From Selaginella moellendorffii (lineage: Eukaryota; Streptophyta; Lycopodiopsida; Selaginellales; Selaginellaceae): a stretch of DNA of 64,000 bases. The first letter of the stretch is position 1, and every line of letters begins with the position of its first letter. Below are positions 38,601-49,996 of the stretch, piece after piece. Location: contig NW_003314323.1 of the NCBI RefSeq assembly GCF_000143415.4, forward strand, positions 872,499-936,498. The letters run 5' to 3'. The position numbers and the translations under genes are program-made. Below the pieces are notes generated by a model that did not search any database, had not been told where the DNA came from, and worked only from the letters and a program-made list of their open reading frames with translations.

Positions 38601-41600
38601 ATGGAGTCGCCGGCTTCATCCGTCTCGATCTCCAGCAGCCGCCGGCCATTCCGCGAGCTCCTCAGCCCCAGGAATCTCAACACCAGCATCGACAGCCCGC
38701 GATTCCTCCCTCCTCGCAGTCCTCGCTTCCTGAAATCCGGCACTCCATCGCCGACGGCGTGCTCTACTCCTCCCAGCCATCGATCGCCGGGCGGAAGCTA
38801 TGTGTTCATGCCCCGGGAGGGGAATGATCCCGGCCGGGAGGCGGTATCGACAGCGAAAAACTACACGGTGTTGATCCCTCCCACTCCGGATCCGGGGTTT
38901 CTCGCGGCGCCCAAGACGGGGGACATGGCCAGTGCGATGTTCACGGGCGGATTCCAGAGCGTTACCAGGGGCCACGTAATGGACCAGATGAAGGAGGCCA
39001 AGGTCGTGATGACGCTCAGCTGCGCTATCGCTGGGTGTGATGGCAAGGCCATGAAGGACGAGATGGGCGAAGATCTAAGCCCGTGCGAGTGCGCGTTCCG
39101 GATTTGCAGAGACTGCTACTTTGATGCTATCAACAATGGTGGGAAGTGCCCCGGTTGCAAGGAGATGTACAAGGTGCTCGATATCGAGGGTCCCAATGCC
39201 GAGACTTTGCCGCTCCCAGCTCCCAGGAGGCTGTCTCTTCTACGATCCAACCAGCCCGGGTCGATGAAGCAGGACTTCGATCACACGAGATGGCTTTACG
39301 AGACGAAAGGGACTTACGGGTATGGAAATGCGCTGTGGCCAAAGGATGATACGTACTTTGGCGATGGAATGCCATCGAGTTTCAAGGACAAGGCGAGACG
39401 TCCCCTGACGCGCAAGACGAACGTCTCAGCAGCTATCCTTAGTCCCTACAGGTACACGGACTTGGCTTTTTTTTTCTTTTTCTCGAGCTTTAGAGCTAAA
39501 CCCGTACGTTGTTCCATGCAGGCTCTTGGTTTTCGTCAGGCTAGCCGCACTGGGACTCTTCATCACGTGGAGGATCCGTCATCCAAACCCGGAGGCAATG
39601 TGGCTGTGGGGACTGTCAATCGTTTGCGAGTTGTGGTTCGCTTTCTCTTGGATTCTCGACCAGCTGCCGAAGTTGTGTCCAGTAAATCGCACCACCAACT
39701 TGGCGGTGCTCAAGGACGAGTTTGAGAGGCCGACAGCGAAAAATCCGAAGGGCAGGTCTGATCTTCCGGGGATAGACATTTTTGTGTCGACAGCTGATCC
39801 GGAAAAGGAGCCATCTCTGGTAACAGCAAACACCATCCTCTCGATTCTCGCAGCCGAGTATCCCGTGGAGAAGCTGTGTTGCTACCTTTCCGACGATGGT
39901 GGTTCACTGTTGACGTTCGAAGCATTGGCTGAAGCAGCAAGTTTCTCAAGAATCTGGGTGCCGTTCTGTCGGAAGCACAGCATCGAACCTCGGAACCCGG
40001 AGGCTTATTTCATGCTCAAGGGAGATCCGACTAAGAACAAAGTTCGCGCGGATTTCGTGAAGGACAGAAGACGAGTGAAACGTGAATACGACGAGTTCAA
40101 AGTTCGGATAAATGGCCTCGGGGATGCAATCCGGAGGAGGTCTGACGCTTACAATGCGCACGAAGAGATCAGAGCAAAGAGGATTCAGGTGGATAGCGGA
40201 TGTAACCCGGGAGAGCCGCTTAACGTTCCAAAGGCCACCTGGATGGCCGATGGTACGCACTGGCCGGGGACATGGCTTAGCTCAGGCAGTGAGCACGGAC
40301 GAGGAGATCACGCTGGAATAATTCAAGTAAGTTTTTCTTCTCGCGAATATGATCTTATTGACGTTTTGGTGTTTCAGGTGATGCTTGCGCCTCCAAGTAC
40401 CGAGCATCTCATGGGCTCAGCTGACAATGACAACAATCTTATCGATACGTCCGACTGCGACATTCGGCTACCAATGCTGGTATACGTATCCAGAGAGAAA
40501 CGAGCGGGGTATGACCACAACAAGAAGGCCGGGGCGATGAACGCGTTGGTACGAACAAGCGCGATCATGTCGAATGGAGCTTTTATCCTCAACCTCGACT
40601 GTGACCACTACGTCTACAACTCCCTCGCATTCAGAGAAGGGATGTGCTTCATGATGGATAATGGTGGTGATCGCATCGGCTTTGTCCAGTTCCCGCAGAG
40701 ATTCGAAGGCATCGATCACAATGACCGGTATGCCAACCACAACACTGTCTTCTTCGACGTGAACATGAGAGCACTCGATGGTATCCAGGGGCCCGTGTAT
40801 GTTGGAACGGGCTGCTTATTCCGGAGAGTTGCGCTCTACGGGTTCGATCCTCCTCGGTGTAAAACACGAAGCTGCTGGAACAGGAGAAAAACGAGGCTGA
40901 CGAAAAAGAATACCGGTATCAGTATGGAGGAAAACGAAGACGATTTGGAGGCCCAGACTTTGCTGCCAAAGCGTTACGGGACATCGACCAGCTTTGTAGC
41001 TTCCATCTCCAACGCTGAGTTCCAGGGCAGGCCTCTCTCGGGACAGGGGGTGATGCTCGGAAGACCAGCTGCTTCATTGATTTCTCCAAGAGAACCACTG
41101 GATGCTGCTACTGTTGCGGAGGCGATCAACGTCATCTCGTGCTGGTACGAGGACAAGACGGAGTGGGGACAGAACGTCGGCTGGACATACGGTTCAGTCA
41201 CCGAGGACGTGGTTACGGGATACACCATGCACAACAAAGGCTGGAAGTCCGTGTATTGCGTGACGAAGCGTGACGCTTTCAGAGGCACAGCACCAATCAA
41301 CTTAACGGACAGATTGCATCAGGTGTTGCGGTGGGCGACAGGCTCGGTTGAGATCTTCTACTCCCGAAACAATGCTCTCTTCGCCAGCACCAGAATGAAG
41401 TTCCTGCAGCGCATTGCCTACCTCAACGTCGGCATCTACCCGTTCACCTCGATTTTCCTCACGGTCTACTGCTTCCTGCCGGCGCTGTCGCTTCTCACGG
41501 GGAAGTTTATCGTCCAGACGCTCAACGTGACTTTCCTGGTTTACCTTTTGATCATCACGGTCACGATCTGCTTGCTGGCGGTGCTGGAGATCAGATGGTC

Positions 41601-42111
41601 GGGGATAACTCTGGACGAATGGTGGCGGAACGAGCAGTTTTGGGTGATTGGTGGAACCAGCGCTCATCTGGTGGCTGTGTTCCAGGGACTCTTGAAGGTC
41701 ATCGCCGGGATAGATATCTCCTTCACTCTGACGTCGAAGAATTCTGGTGACGAGGACGACGAGTTTGCCGAGTTGTACATGGTCAAGTGGAGCGCTCTGA
41801 TGATACCACCCCTGACTATCATGATGGTGAACTTGATCGCGATCGCGGTGGCTGTCTCGAGGACGGTCTACAGTCCTGTTCCTCAGTGGAGCAAGCTTCT
41901 CGGGGGAGTTTTCTTCAGTGTTTGGGTGCTGTTCCACCTCTACCCGTTCTCGAAGGGCCTCATGGGGAGGAGGAGGCGCACCCCGACTATTATCTTCGTC
42001 TGGTCTGGACTTTTGGCCATCGTCATATCTCTGCTGTGGGTCTCCCTCTCTTCTTCCTCTTTGACACCGGACAAAGGCATGGGTATCGGTGGTAGCTTCC
42101 AGTTTCCTTGA
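38601..42111 (+). CDS. CSLD: Cellulose synthase-like D glycosyltransferase
   Basis: Three exons: 38601-39451, 39522-40326, 40378-42111; 1129 residues, the normal CSLD length. CSLD enzymes (GT2 family) make beta-1,4-glucan at the plasma membrane or Golgi, mostly in tip-growing cells. The N-terminus is Ser/Pro-rich. A RING-like cluster of eight Cys follows at about 145-195 (SCAIAGC, PCEC, CRDC, CPGC). Two transmembrane helices precede the catalytic domain, which holds SDDGG (about residue 407), NLDCD (about 624), VTED (about 825) and QVLRW (about 866), the D, DxD, TED and QxxRW motifs of processive GT2 enzymes. The insert [20 protein letters not shown] is CSLD/CESA-like. About six transmembrane helices end the protein. 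All catalytic motifs are intact. Confidence 0.96.
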
Positions 42112-42533
42112 GGTACGAAAGGTTGTTTATATCTTGCGAGCTGGACTGATACTTTGCTTATTTAGCTCCACGTCGTTGCGGGAGAATTCTTGTACTATAG
42201 AAGGTACTTGCTATGAACCACCATTGCCAGTTGCTGATTGAAATTTGCAGGGACTTGCTTAAGTAAGTAGCTCTGATCCTACTGGAGAGGGTTATTTGTA
42301 ACCAGAGATAGCTGTATACGCTGGGATGATGGCATTCCAAATACAGGTGTTTCCATCCAGCATTTCATGAATACGATTAAACTTTGCATTTTTCAGTCTT
42401 TTATTTAGCAAAACAGGTGTCACGCATGCAGACGAAATCTTCGTTTTATAATGGTCAGTAAGCACCTCATCGAGAACGGGCAAGTCGGTTTAGGATTTTT
42501 CTTTTGGTTCTAAATTCCTCTAGTCCCTGCAGG
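42112..42533. other. Intergenic DNA between CSLD and cupin gene
   Basis: About 420 bases serving as CSLD 3' UTR and cupin promoter. On the minus strand 42292-42483 a short ORF contains a PPR-like string (CIWNAIIPAYT), but it is isolated and I do not call it. Confidence 0.5.
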
Positions 42534-44110
42534 ATGATTAAGCTCTTGCTACTTGCACTTGCGGTCCTTGTAGCCGCATCGGCCTGCGAATTTGAGTATG
42601 AGGACTTCATCCTCGGTGAGCCTGTTGAATATGTCAAGAGTGATGCTGGAGAGATCCGAGCTTTGATGGGCTCTCACGAGGACCTGTCACTCAAGGAGCG
42701 TGATGTAGCTCTCGGCTTCATCACCATGGAACCTCGGGCGTTGCTGCTACCACATTACATGGACGCAAGCCTTGTTTTCTATGTCCAGAAAGGTACTAAA
42801 AAATGGTTCTCTTTAAGTTCGCTGGATCGTGATGTCACAAACTGATCAGGCGATGCTATGATTGGATCGATTCGTGGGGAGTCGACTGTCAAGAAGGATT
42901 TGAAACGAGGGGACGTTTATACTGTTCCTGCTGGAGCTGTTTTTTACGTGCTCAATGCGAACGAAGATGAGAAGCTCGAGCTGATCGGTATCTTCGACAC
43001 CTCCAGGGGGTCACGCAGTGGTAAACTTCAGGTAAGAGCGTAATCTTTGGTTGCTTGTCACAAGACTAAGTCATATATTTGTTTTGATGATTTGAAGTCG
43101 TTCTTCGTCGGCGGTGGACTCCATCCTAAACTTGCATTGGCTGGTTTCCGTTCGGGCCTTCTAGCAGCAGCTTTCAAGGTACTTCGTTTTGTACGGGGAT
43201 CTGCTCTCATCGGCTTGTCTGTGCAGGTATCGGAGGAGGAGATCAAGAACGTGTTTGGCTCCCAGGATGGAGGACCAATCATCCCCACGAGCGTTGGGAT
43301 GTTTGCACGATTAAAAGGCCAAGAGAACTATCTGGAAAGCGTGGTTTCCAACAAGAAGCACAAGAAGGACGAGGACAAGAAACACAAGGACGACAAGAAG
43401 CACAAGAAGGATGAGGACGACAAGAAACACAAGGACGATGACAAGAAGCACAAGGAGGACGAGGACAAGGAGAAGCGCAAAGACAAGATCTTCAACCTCT
43501 TTGAGAAGCGAGCATTCGAGAACCAACACGGCTGGATTGCCTCCACTCTCGGCGAAGACGTGCAAGCACTGGCATCAGGCCGGATTGGAGTTTCCATCGT
43601 CAAGTTGCAAGCGGTAAGTTCAAAGTCTCATAAAACTTGCTTGGTTCTCTAACACATCTCTGGCAGGGTAGCTTTTTGGCTCCGCACTGGAATAAGCAAG
43701 GAGCTGAGTTTGGAGTGGTGACAAATGGCACTGGAAGCCTCCAAGTCGCTCTTCCCAACGGCACGAATGGCGTCGATGCCAAGCTCAATGTAGGCACCAT
43801 CTTCCACGTACCGCAGTTTTTCCCGGCTTCCCAGATCGCTGCCACTCACGAGTGCTTGGAGTTCGTCAGCTTCACTGTCGCGGCGGATTCTCGCTCGGAG
43901 CTCACCGAGGGGATACAGTTTCTCGCAGGTAGGAAGGACGCTTTTGGTTAGAAGTTGTGATCGTGGATGGTTTTTGCAGGGAGAGGCTCCGTGCTCGAGA
44001 AGTTGGAGCTCGGCATTCTCGCGTTGTCGTTCAATCTGCCTGATCATCTGGTTTCAAGCTTCTTGGCTTCTCAGGACGATGCAGCAATCCTTGCCAACGA
44101 CGTCCAGTAA
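42534..44110 (+). CDS. Bicupin (vicilin-like) secreted protein with KHKKDED repeat
   Basis: Six exons: 42534-42792, 42850-43031, 43098-43178, 43227-43613, 43667-43928, 43980-44110; 433 residues. The signal peptide is clear (MIKLLLLALAVLVAASA). The first cupin barrel covers about 30-150 (LLLPHYMDASLVFYVQKG, GDVYTVPAGAVFYVLN) and the second about 285-400 (SFLAPHWNKQGAEFGVVTNG, VGTIFHVPQFFPA), matching 7S globulin-like storage proteins of seed plants and their spore or seedless relatives. Between them (about 189-234) lies a 45-residue tract of Lys, His and Asp/Glu built from KKHKKDED-type units, not typical of vicilins. Whether the protein stores nitrogen, binds metal or acts elsewhere is open. 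The 3' splice site of exon 3 (GAAG) is atypical but required by frame. Confidence 0.88.
43352..43483 (+). repeat. In-frame Lys/His/Asp repeat in the bicupin gene
   Basis: About five imperfect units of 12-27 nt encode alternating KKHKKDED and KKHKDD blocks. The unit boundaries vary by multiples of three, so the frame is kept. Confidence 0.85.
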
Positions 44111-44326
44111 TCTCGGGGTGGACATGGTGTTCCGCTAGATAGAATAAAGAAAGATGGGACACAAGATATTCGGGCCAAAACTATGAGAGCTTTCTCGAAT
44201 TTCAGCGAAAATTATCGTGTTGAATCCTCTACAGGTTATTGCTGGAGGAATCACCAAGCCAGAAGAAACAAAAGAGAGGGAGACTTAACAAGCGTTTCCA
44301 ATTATTTGGTGGTGGATCGACCACTC

Positions 44327-44631
44327 TCACTCGAATCCTCCGGTTCCCCGAAACTCTGTGGAAATGCCAGTGGTATGAGAAGCTACATTCTTCTTTCTGT
44401 GGCGAGAGGGAGGGATTTACCTGGCTTTTGGGCGACGCCGTCGACCCACTTGGTGATCTTGTAGTGGACTTGCTCCCTGGCGGCAGTCTGGGTCTTGTAG
44501 GGCTCCTTGAGGCACTTGCGGAGGTGCGTGGCGCAGGCGTTTGCGTAGGACATGTAGGTCATGCCCGCGACGCGCCAGTAGGCCGTGGCCGCCGGCCCTG
44601 TTGCCGCTGCTGCTGCTGCTGGCGACGCCAT
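44327..44631 (-). CDS. Mitochondrial ATP synthase subunit epsilon
   Basis: Two exons: 44421-44631 and 44327-44355; 79 residues. It is a small subunit of the F1 central stalk. AYWRVAGMTYMSYANACA and CLKEPYKTQ match the family, as do the segment HYKITKWVDGVAQKP and the length (about 70-80). The first 17 residues are Ala-rich. The second exon adds only nine residues (EFRGTGGFE after KP) and was chosen because it follows a clear CCACAG acceptor and closes the frame; reading through the donor would give a similar-sized tail (GKSLPLATERRM), so the C-terminus is less sure than the rest. Confidence 0.9.
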
Positions 44632-44729
44632 AGCCAAGAGCCCTAATGCTACTCTAGCTTTCTTAACATAATTTATTTTGGTTGTAGGTAAACCTTTTAA
44701 ATATAAAAGCCAGAGCCTGATTATTACAA

Positions 44730-44801
44730 ATCAGAGTGGCGCAGCGGAAGCGTGGTGGGCCCATAACCCACAGGTCGGAGGATCGAAACCTCCCTCTGAT
44801 A
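44730..44801 (+). tRNA. Initiator tRNA-Met (CAT)
   Basis: 72 nt, forming a full cloverleaf: acceptor ATCAGAG/CTCTGAT with A-A... initiator-type ends, D-arm GCGCAGCGGAAGCG, anticodon stem-loop GTGGGCCCATAACCCAC with anticodon CAT, and T-arm GGAGGATCGAAACCTCC. It has the A-G-A-T-C-G-A-A T-loop of eukaryotic initiator tRNA (ATCGAA instead of TTCGAA) and no intron. The A and B boxes are internal. Its 3' end is the predicted primer for the retroelements in this window. Confidence 0.97.
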
Positions 44802-44807
44802 GCAAAG

Positions 44808-44813
44808 TTTTTT
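44808..44813 (+). terminator. Pol III T-run terminator
   Basis: Six T residues begin 7 nt after the tRNA. Confidence 0.85.
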
Positions 44814-45861
44814 GAATTGTTTTATTTCGAAATACAAAGCTTTAACTTTCATGTTTACAAATTCAATTGCAGATCGTCTGGATCGTCGCCATTTATCGTA
44901 CGACGAGCTGCCACCCTTCCGCCATAGCCGTGACCTTGTCCCGAGCACATACTTGAGGAGGGAAGCCCTCAGAGGAAGAGATCCACTGAGGAGCCCAAGT
45001 CGAAGAGCCAGCTCCTTCCAGGCACAAGACCGTGACCTTGTGGTCTTTAGGTGGCGAGATTTGAAAGAAATTTCCTAAAAGATTGTCTTCTTGTTGCCGC
45101 TAAACGTTTGCTGCTGAAGGGAAGTTGTTTGATGCGCTATTAAAGAGGGCGACTTTGTTGTTCTTGTTGTTCTTAACTGGATTGCTGCTAGTGTTGGCCA
45201 AGGAAACCATGCCATAGCCTTGCACAGCCGCCGTTGAGAAAATGGATTGATGCCCGCTGCATTTCTCGCAATATGGTAATCGCTTGGGCATTTTAAACAG
45301 AACAGGATTCCACATACCACTCCGAAGAGACCAGACAAGTATATCCATCATTTAGGAACAAGTCGCCTTCATACATATGCCACCATGTTTGGGCTTAAGC
45401 TTCACTGCGAAGCTATAGCTTTAGATCTTTGGCCCAGGAGAGGGCTCACACACAAAATGCGATGAGCGAAATTACTTAAGAATTATCAGAGGGAAATACC
45501 GGCAGCTTGATGATCTCGCCCTGACCATAGCTCCCATCTTCCAGATGCTCTCTAATCCGTGGAGTTCCTGGTCCCAGCAACGACGGAGCCGCATTTCTGG
45601 TGAAACGGCGCATCACTAGAACTCTCCTCTCCTTGTTTCCTCCTATGCCCCATTGTCTTCCTAAATTCTATCCTCTGCTACGAGCACACAAAAAAAGAAT
45701 TTTTCCTCCAACAATGCAAGGCAGTTGTGCTAGCAGCACTAGATAACTGACTGGGTCAAAACCATCCCTCTAACGAAATCTTGATTAAGCCCCATTTTAA
45801 TATTTGGCGGGAATAGTAGTATGAACCCTACACCCTAGGGTTCGATGAGCATGCGCGCACG
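44814..45861. other. Intergenic DNA upstream of CASTOR
   Basis: No complete gene. It contains the sialidase gene fragment at 45294-45340 and, near 45825-45842, ACCCTACACCCTAGGGTT, a telo-box-like promoter motif 20-40 bp before the CASTOR start. Confidence 0.5.
45294..45340 (-). pseudogene. Fragment of the sialidase-like gene
   Basis: On the minus strand a stretch matches the exon 5 sequence at about 50597-50677. It reads GTCTGGTCT, then a gap where the parent has further codons, then ATGTGGAATCC(T/C)GTTC and the following TGTTTAAAATGCCCAA. The encoded [11 protein letters not shown] is identical. The match stops abruptly on both sides, so it is a short, decayed, inverted copy. Confidence 0.75.
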
Positions 45862-48800
45862 ATGCGAGGCGGCAGCTGCCAGGAGCAAGGTTTGAGCATA
45901 TATTTCTGTCCTCTGTTTCTATAATCTCGGTGCATTTGCTTCTCAGGTGGGCGATCTCTGAGAAGATCGTCCTCGATTCCATCCAATCTCAAGGATGCCA
46001 CGAGCCCTGTTTTCTCAGGGCCGCCGCCGATCGTCAGGCGATTGAAGAGCGCTAGTGAGTCTCGGCGCTTGGCTGTCGAGAAATTCAGGAGTGAGGATTC
46101 CAGGCCAGATGATAGCTGGATCATTGTGGATAAGGAGGAGGCGGAGCCTGGATCAAAAGCGAGGGATGATCGGGATAACCTCCGGGTGAAAAAATCAAAG
46201 CCGATGAATTCTTTGGAGGAGTCTCATGGTACTCCATCGTCATCTAAAGGTCATGTCTCTCGAGTCGCGGATGGAGTTTCTAACTGGAACGCTACACAGT
46301 TCGTGAGACTTTTCATCTATGCGTCGCTCTCTCTTTTGGTAAAGCTCTAAACAATGTTTCTATCCTTTGCATCCATTCGTTTGTTTCCAGCTTATACTGT
46401 CCTACTTCGCGCTGATTGTGTACACCCTGGTTTTGCGAGCAGAGCGACAAAACGTCAAGGTAAAAAGAGTTCTTTGTTTGGTATTCTATCACGATTTTAT
46501 TTTAACATTTGCTATCCTATGGCAGGAATCTCTTGTCAAACTCCAAGCACAAATCGAGACATGCACAACGAGAATGAGCACTCTGGAAACAAATCTTGAC
46601 CAGAAACCGGCTAGGAGGCTTGCACTTTTTGTGACTGTCTTCTTTCTTGCTATGCCTTTTCTAATTCTGAGAGTTATGGATGACATACACAGCAAGCTAA
46701 CGAGAAACATCACAGACGAAGAAGTCCCTCCGAGCAAGAGGTTAGCGTATCTCGTGGACTTGATATTTTCGAACGCAATTGCAAAGCCGATTGCTCTACT
46801 TCTCGCAACAATGCTTCTAATAGCTTTCGGTGGGAATGCATTATATTCTGTTACTGACGATACTTTTGAAGATGCGCTATGGCGAACTTGGAGTTATGTA
46901 GCGGATTCTGGCAACCACGCTGACAGCGTCGGCTTGGGTTCCAGAATCGTATCAGTTTGTATCAGCCTTGGCGGGCTGCTTATTTTTGCTCTCATGCTCG
47001 GTCTTATTTCGGATGCCATTTCAGAGAAAGTAGACTCGCTTCGAAAGGGAAAGAGCGACGTCATTGAGAGCAACCACACTTTGATCCTTGGATGGAGCGA
47101 CAAACTTGTAAGTTATCTCTATTTTGTTAGCATTAAGGCTTCAAACCGCAGTGGCTGTTGTAGAACTCGCTGCTAAACCAGCTTGCAATTGCCAACCAAA
47201 GTCTAGGTGGTGGGGTGATCGTCATTCTTTCTGAAAGAGATAAGGAGGAAATGGAGGCTGACATTGGGAAGATGGAATTTGATTTTCTCGGAACTTATGT
47301 CATCTGTAGAAGTGGAAGTCCTCTCATCATGGCCGACCTTAAGAAGGTACGCGGAAATGTCTTCACGAATTTTTTAATTTTTTTCTTAAAACGACTTTCA
47401 GGTTTCAGTGTCTAAGGCTCGTGCCATTATAGTACTTGCAGAACCTGGGAACGCTGATCAGGTTTTTCCTACTTTCCATGCTCTGATCGTTTTGTAACTT
47501 ACTGAGTTTTCCTACTTACAGAGCGATGCTCGGGCCTTGAGAGTGGTTTTAAGTTTGACAGCAGTGAAAGAAGGATTGAAAGGTCACGTCGTGGTCGAAC
47601 TCAGTGACATAGATAACGAACCACTGGTGAAACTTGTTGGAGGTGATCTGGTAGAAACGGTCGTGGCACATGATGTTATTGGTCGACTTATGATTCAATG
47701 CGCTCGTCAACCGGGGCTTGCACAGGTTTTTTCTTGTTTCTCTACGTAATCTCTGTTAACAGCCCTTCTTCCAGATATGGGAGGATATACTTGGATTTGA
47801 TAACGCGGAATTCTATCTTAAACGATGGCCACAGCTTGTTGGGATGACATTTGAAGACGTTCTTGTGTCATTCCCTGATGCGATACCTTGCGGGGTTAAG
47901 GTAGCAGCTAACGCAGGCAAAATTGCCTTGAATCCAGATGATGACTACATCATATGCGAGGATGATGAAATTCTAGTGATTGCAGAAGATGACGACAGTT
48001 ACTTTCCAAGTTCGCTACCGAAGGTACTGTTGTTTCACTGTCTCACTGCAACTTACTTGGCTTGTTTTGGCCAGGTGAAGAAAGCTGCACTACCGAAGAT
48101 TGTAATTCCTCGAAAATATCCCGAGAAAATGTTGTTTTGTGGTTGGCGGCGAGATATAGATGACATGATTGTTGTAGGTCCTCTTCTCAGTTTTTCTTTG
48201 CCGTGTGGAACTTATCCCAGCTTTCAGGTTTTAGAGGCTTCTCTTGCACAAGGATCGGAGCTATGGATGTTCAGCGGCGTGCCAGAGCATGAAAGAGAAA
48301 AGAAGCTTATCGACGGTGGCCTTGATCCCAAGCGGCTTGAGAACGTCCATCTGGTGCATCGTGAGGGAAACCCTGTTATCCGAAGACACCTCGAAAGCTT
48401 GCCGCTGGAAACATTTGACTCGGTAAAGTTTCGTTTCATGTAATAAAAATCCATAACTTTCTTTCCTTCTTGTAGATATTGATTCTGGCAGATGAGGAGC
48501 TTGAAGATTCGGTAATCCACGCAGACTCGCGCTCTTTAGCTACTCTACTACTGATACGTGACATCCAGGTACGTCGAGTTTTTAACCCCCCGGACGCCAA
48601 CTTAATCTCGTGTCATTCTCCAGTCAAAGCGATTACCATACCGAGATCTAAGAGCTGTCCAAGTCCGGCAGGCTGGATCCTTGCAAACCTCCTGGATACG
48701 AGAAATGCAGCAGGCATCAAACCAGTCAATAATCATCAGCGAGATCCTCGACTCGAGAACAAAACACCTGGTCTCGGTGTCCAAGATCACCGACTGCGTC

Positions 48801-49161
48801 CTCTCCAACGAGCTCGTGAGCATGGCTCTGGCAATGGTAGCGGAAGACAAGCAAATCAACCGCGTTCTGGAGGAGCTATTCGCTGAAGAAGTAAGCCCAT
48901 GGCTCGCAAGCTTTCAAATTGATACACAAGTTTTACTGACAGGGGAATGAGATCTACATTCGGTCGGGCGAGCTCTACTTATACGACCAGGAAGTGCTGA
49001 GCTTCTTTGAGCTGATGATGCGCGCGAGAAAGCGGCAAGAGATATTGATCGGATATCAAGCAGCTTGTGCCGATCGTCCTTCCATCAATCCCGCCAAGAA
49101 ACACGCTGCAAGGAAATGGTCTACTAGCGATGTTTTCATTGTTCTTGCGTACAATGAGTGA
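45862..49161 (+). CDS. CASTOR: CASTOR/POLLUX nuclear-envelope ion channel
   Basis: Thirteen exons: 45862-45889, 45947-46338, 46391-46459, 46526-47107, 47164-47346, 47402-47461, 47522-47725, 47775-48023, 48075-48173, 48228-48422, 48476-48568, 48624-48890, 48943-49161; 879 residues. CASTOR and POLLUX/DMI1 are nuclear-envelope channels needed for nuclear calcium spiking in root symbiosis. Four transmembrane segments lie between about 125 and 345, with the pore filter ADSGNHA at 289-295. The RCK-type domains follow: NHTLILGWSDKL, RDKEEMEADIGKMEFDFLGT, VICRSGSPLI, ARALRVVLSLTAVKEGL and DLVETVVAHDVIGRLMIQCA. The C-terminus has GWRRDIDDM and WMFSGVPEHEREKKLIDGGL. The first exon has only 28 nt; its phase fits exactly. 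The Ser at 291 is the POLLUX-type residue. Confidence 0.95.
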
Positions 49162-49371
49162 GGAAGGAGGAATAGTGTATATCAACATTGATTTTACATT
49201 CTTTGGACACACGTAAAAAGACGCTCTTAGATTCGCTCTAAACAAAATCGAGCTGTCTCTTCTTTTATTCCGAATTTCGGATATCATCACTCTCTTCTTC
49301 TTCCTCGTCTTCGCAGAGGCAGCAACGGCATCTCCAGCAGCTCCATCGGCGTCCTCCTCCTTGATTTGGCG

Positions 49372-49465
49372 AGGATCGAGAATGGAGCGCCAGTGATGAC
49401 TCCCAGGGGTTGCTTGTTTTTGGATTGATTTTCTTTGTCCGCAGATTGCAAAGCCGAGAGTGTCA
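49372..49465 (+). pseudogene. Decayed fragment related to the gene at 58304
   Basis: 49372-49416 matches 59227-59271 with about four mismatches and would encode GAPVMTPRG as in the parent. 49429-49465 matches 59440-59476, which in the parent is the end of intron 1 (GTCAGCAG) plus the start of exon 2. About 170 bp between the two blocks are missing. An intron end is retained, so this was a DNA-level duplication and not a retrocopy. Confidence 0.75.
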
Positions 49466-49996
49466 CTAAGGTAATATATATCTTATTTTGTACGTATCCC
49501 AAAGTTCTTGCACCGTTTCTGAGCAGCACTGTGTCGGATGTTTGTTTCAGACATTGTAATGTTTTTCGACTATAAGTCTTTCTATATTTTAGGTATCGAG
49601 CTCTTCTTCCAGATAGAAGAGACATCCTTCGTTAGCCAGATGCAAACTGGCATCACGAATTGTAGAAATTTTTTCCAAGAAATACGTGCTATCGGGGAGA
49701 CGAACACTTCAATTGAAAGAGCGTAAAAAGAATCTCCCACCCACCTGAGAAACAAATCCTCAAACCCTAGGGAGTAGGGTTTATACTACCAAATATCAAA
49801 ACACAGAGGAAGAGATTCCAGGGTCGATTCTCACAAGGAAAGGCCCAAGAGATATATTTGTTTCTCTGGCGATGGAGGCTCTGGCGCTGATGGCGATGGC
49901 GGAGCGTCCTGGCAGGTCGGTCCCATTTCTATCTCCTCTTTCCTCTCGCCGAATGTCGCTGTCTCGCAGTTCTACATCCGATTTGTTACCTGGAAG
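49466..49996 (+). promoter_or_regulatory. Sialidase-like gene upstream region
   Basis: Contains a telo-box AAACCCTAG at 49762-49770 within the sequence CAAACCCTAGGGAGTAGGGTTT, a near-palindrome of the motif. Short ORFs here are not supported. An ATG at 49872 could belong to an alternative 5' exon, but I found no in-frame splice from it. Confidence 0.45.

Noticed and set aside
41302-41937. 211-codon minus-strand ORF inside CSLD
   Set aside because: It is a complement shadow of the conserved catalytic exon and has no match to a family.
42292-42483. Minus-strand ORF with a PPR-like string (CIWNAIIPAYT)
   Set aside because: A single short match without neighbouring repeats; could be chance.
44812-45078. 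88-codon plus-strand ORF after the tRNA
   Set aside because: Arg-rich without conservation signal or splice support.
49286-49625. 112-codon minus-strand ORF downstream of CASTOR
   Set aside because: It runs antisense through the decayed fragment of the 58304-type gene; no domain.
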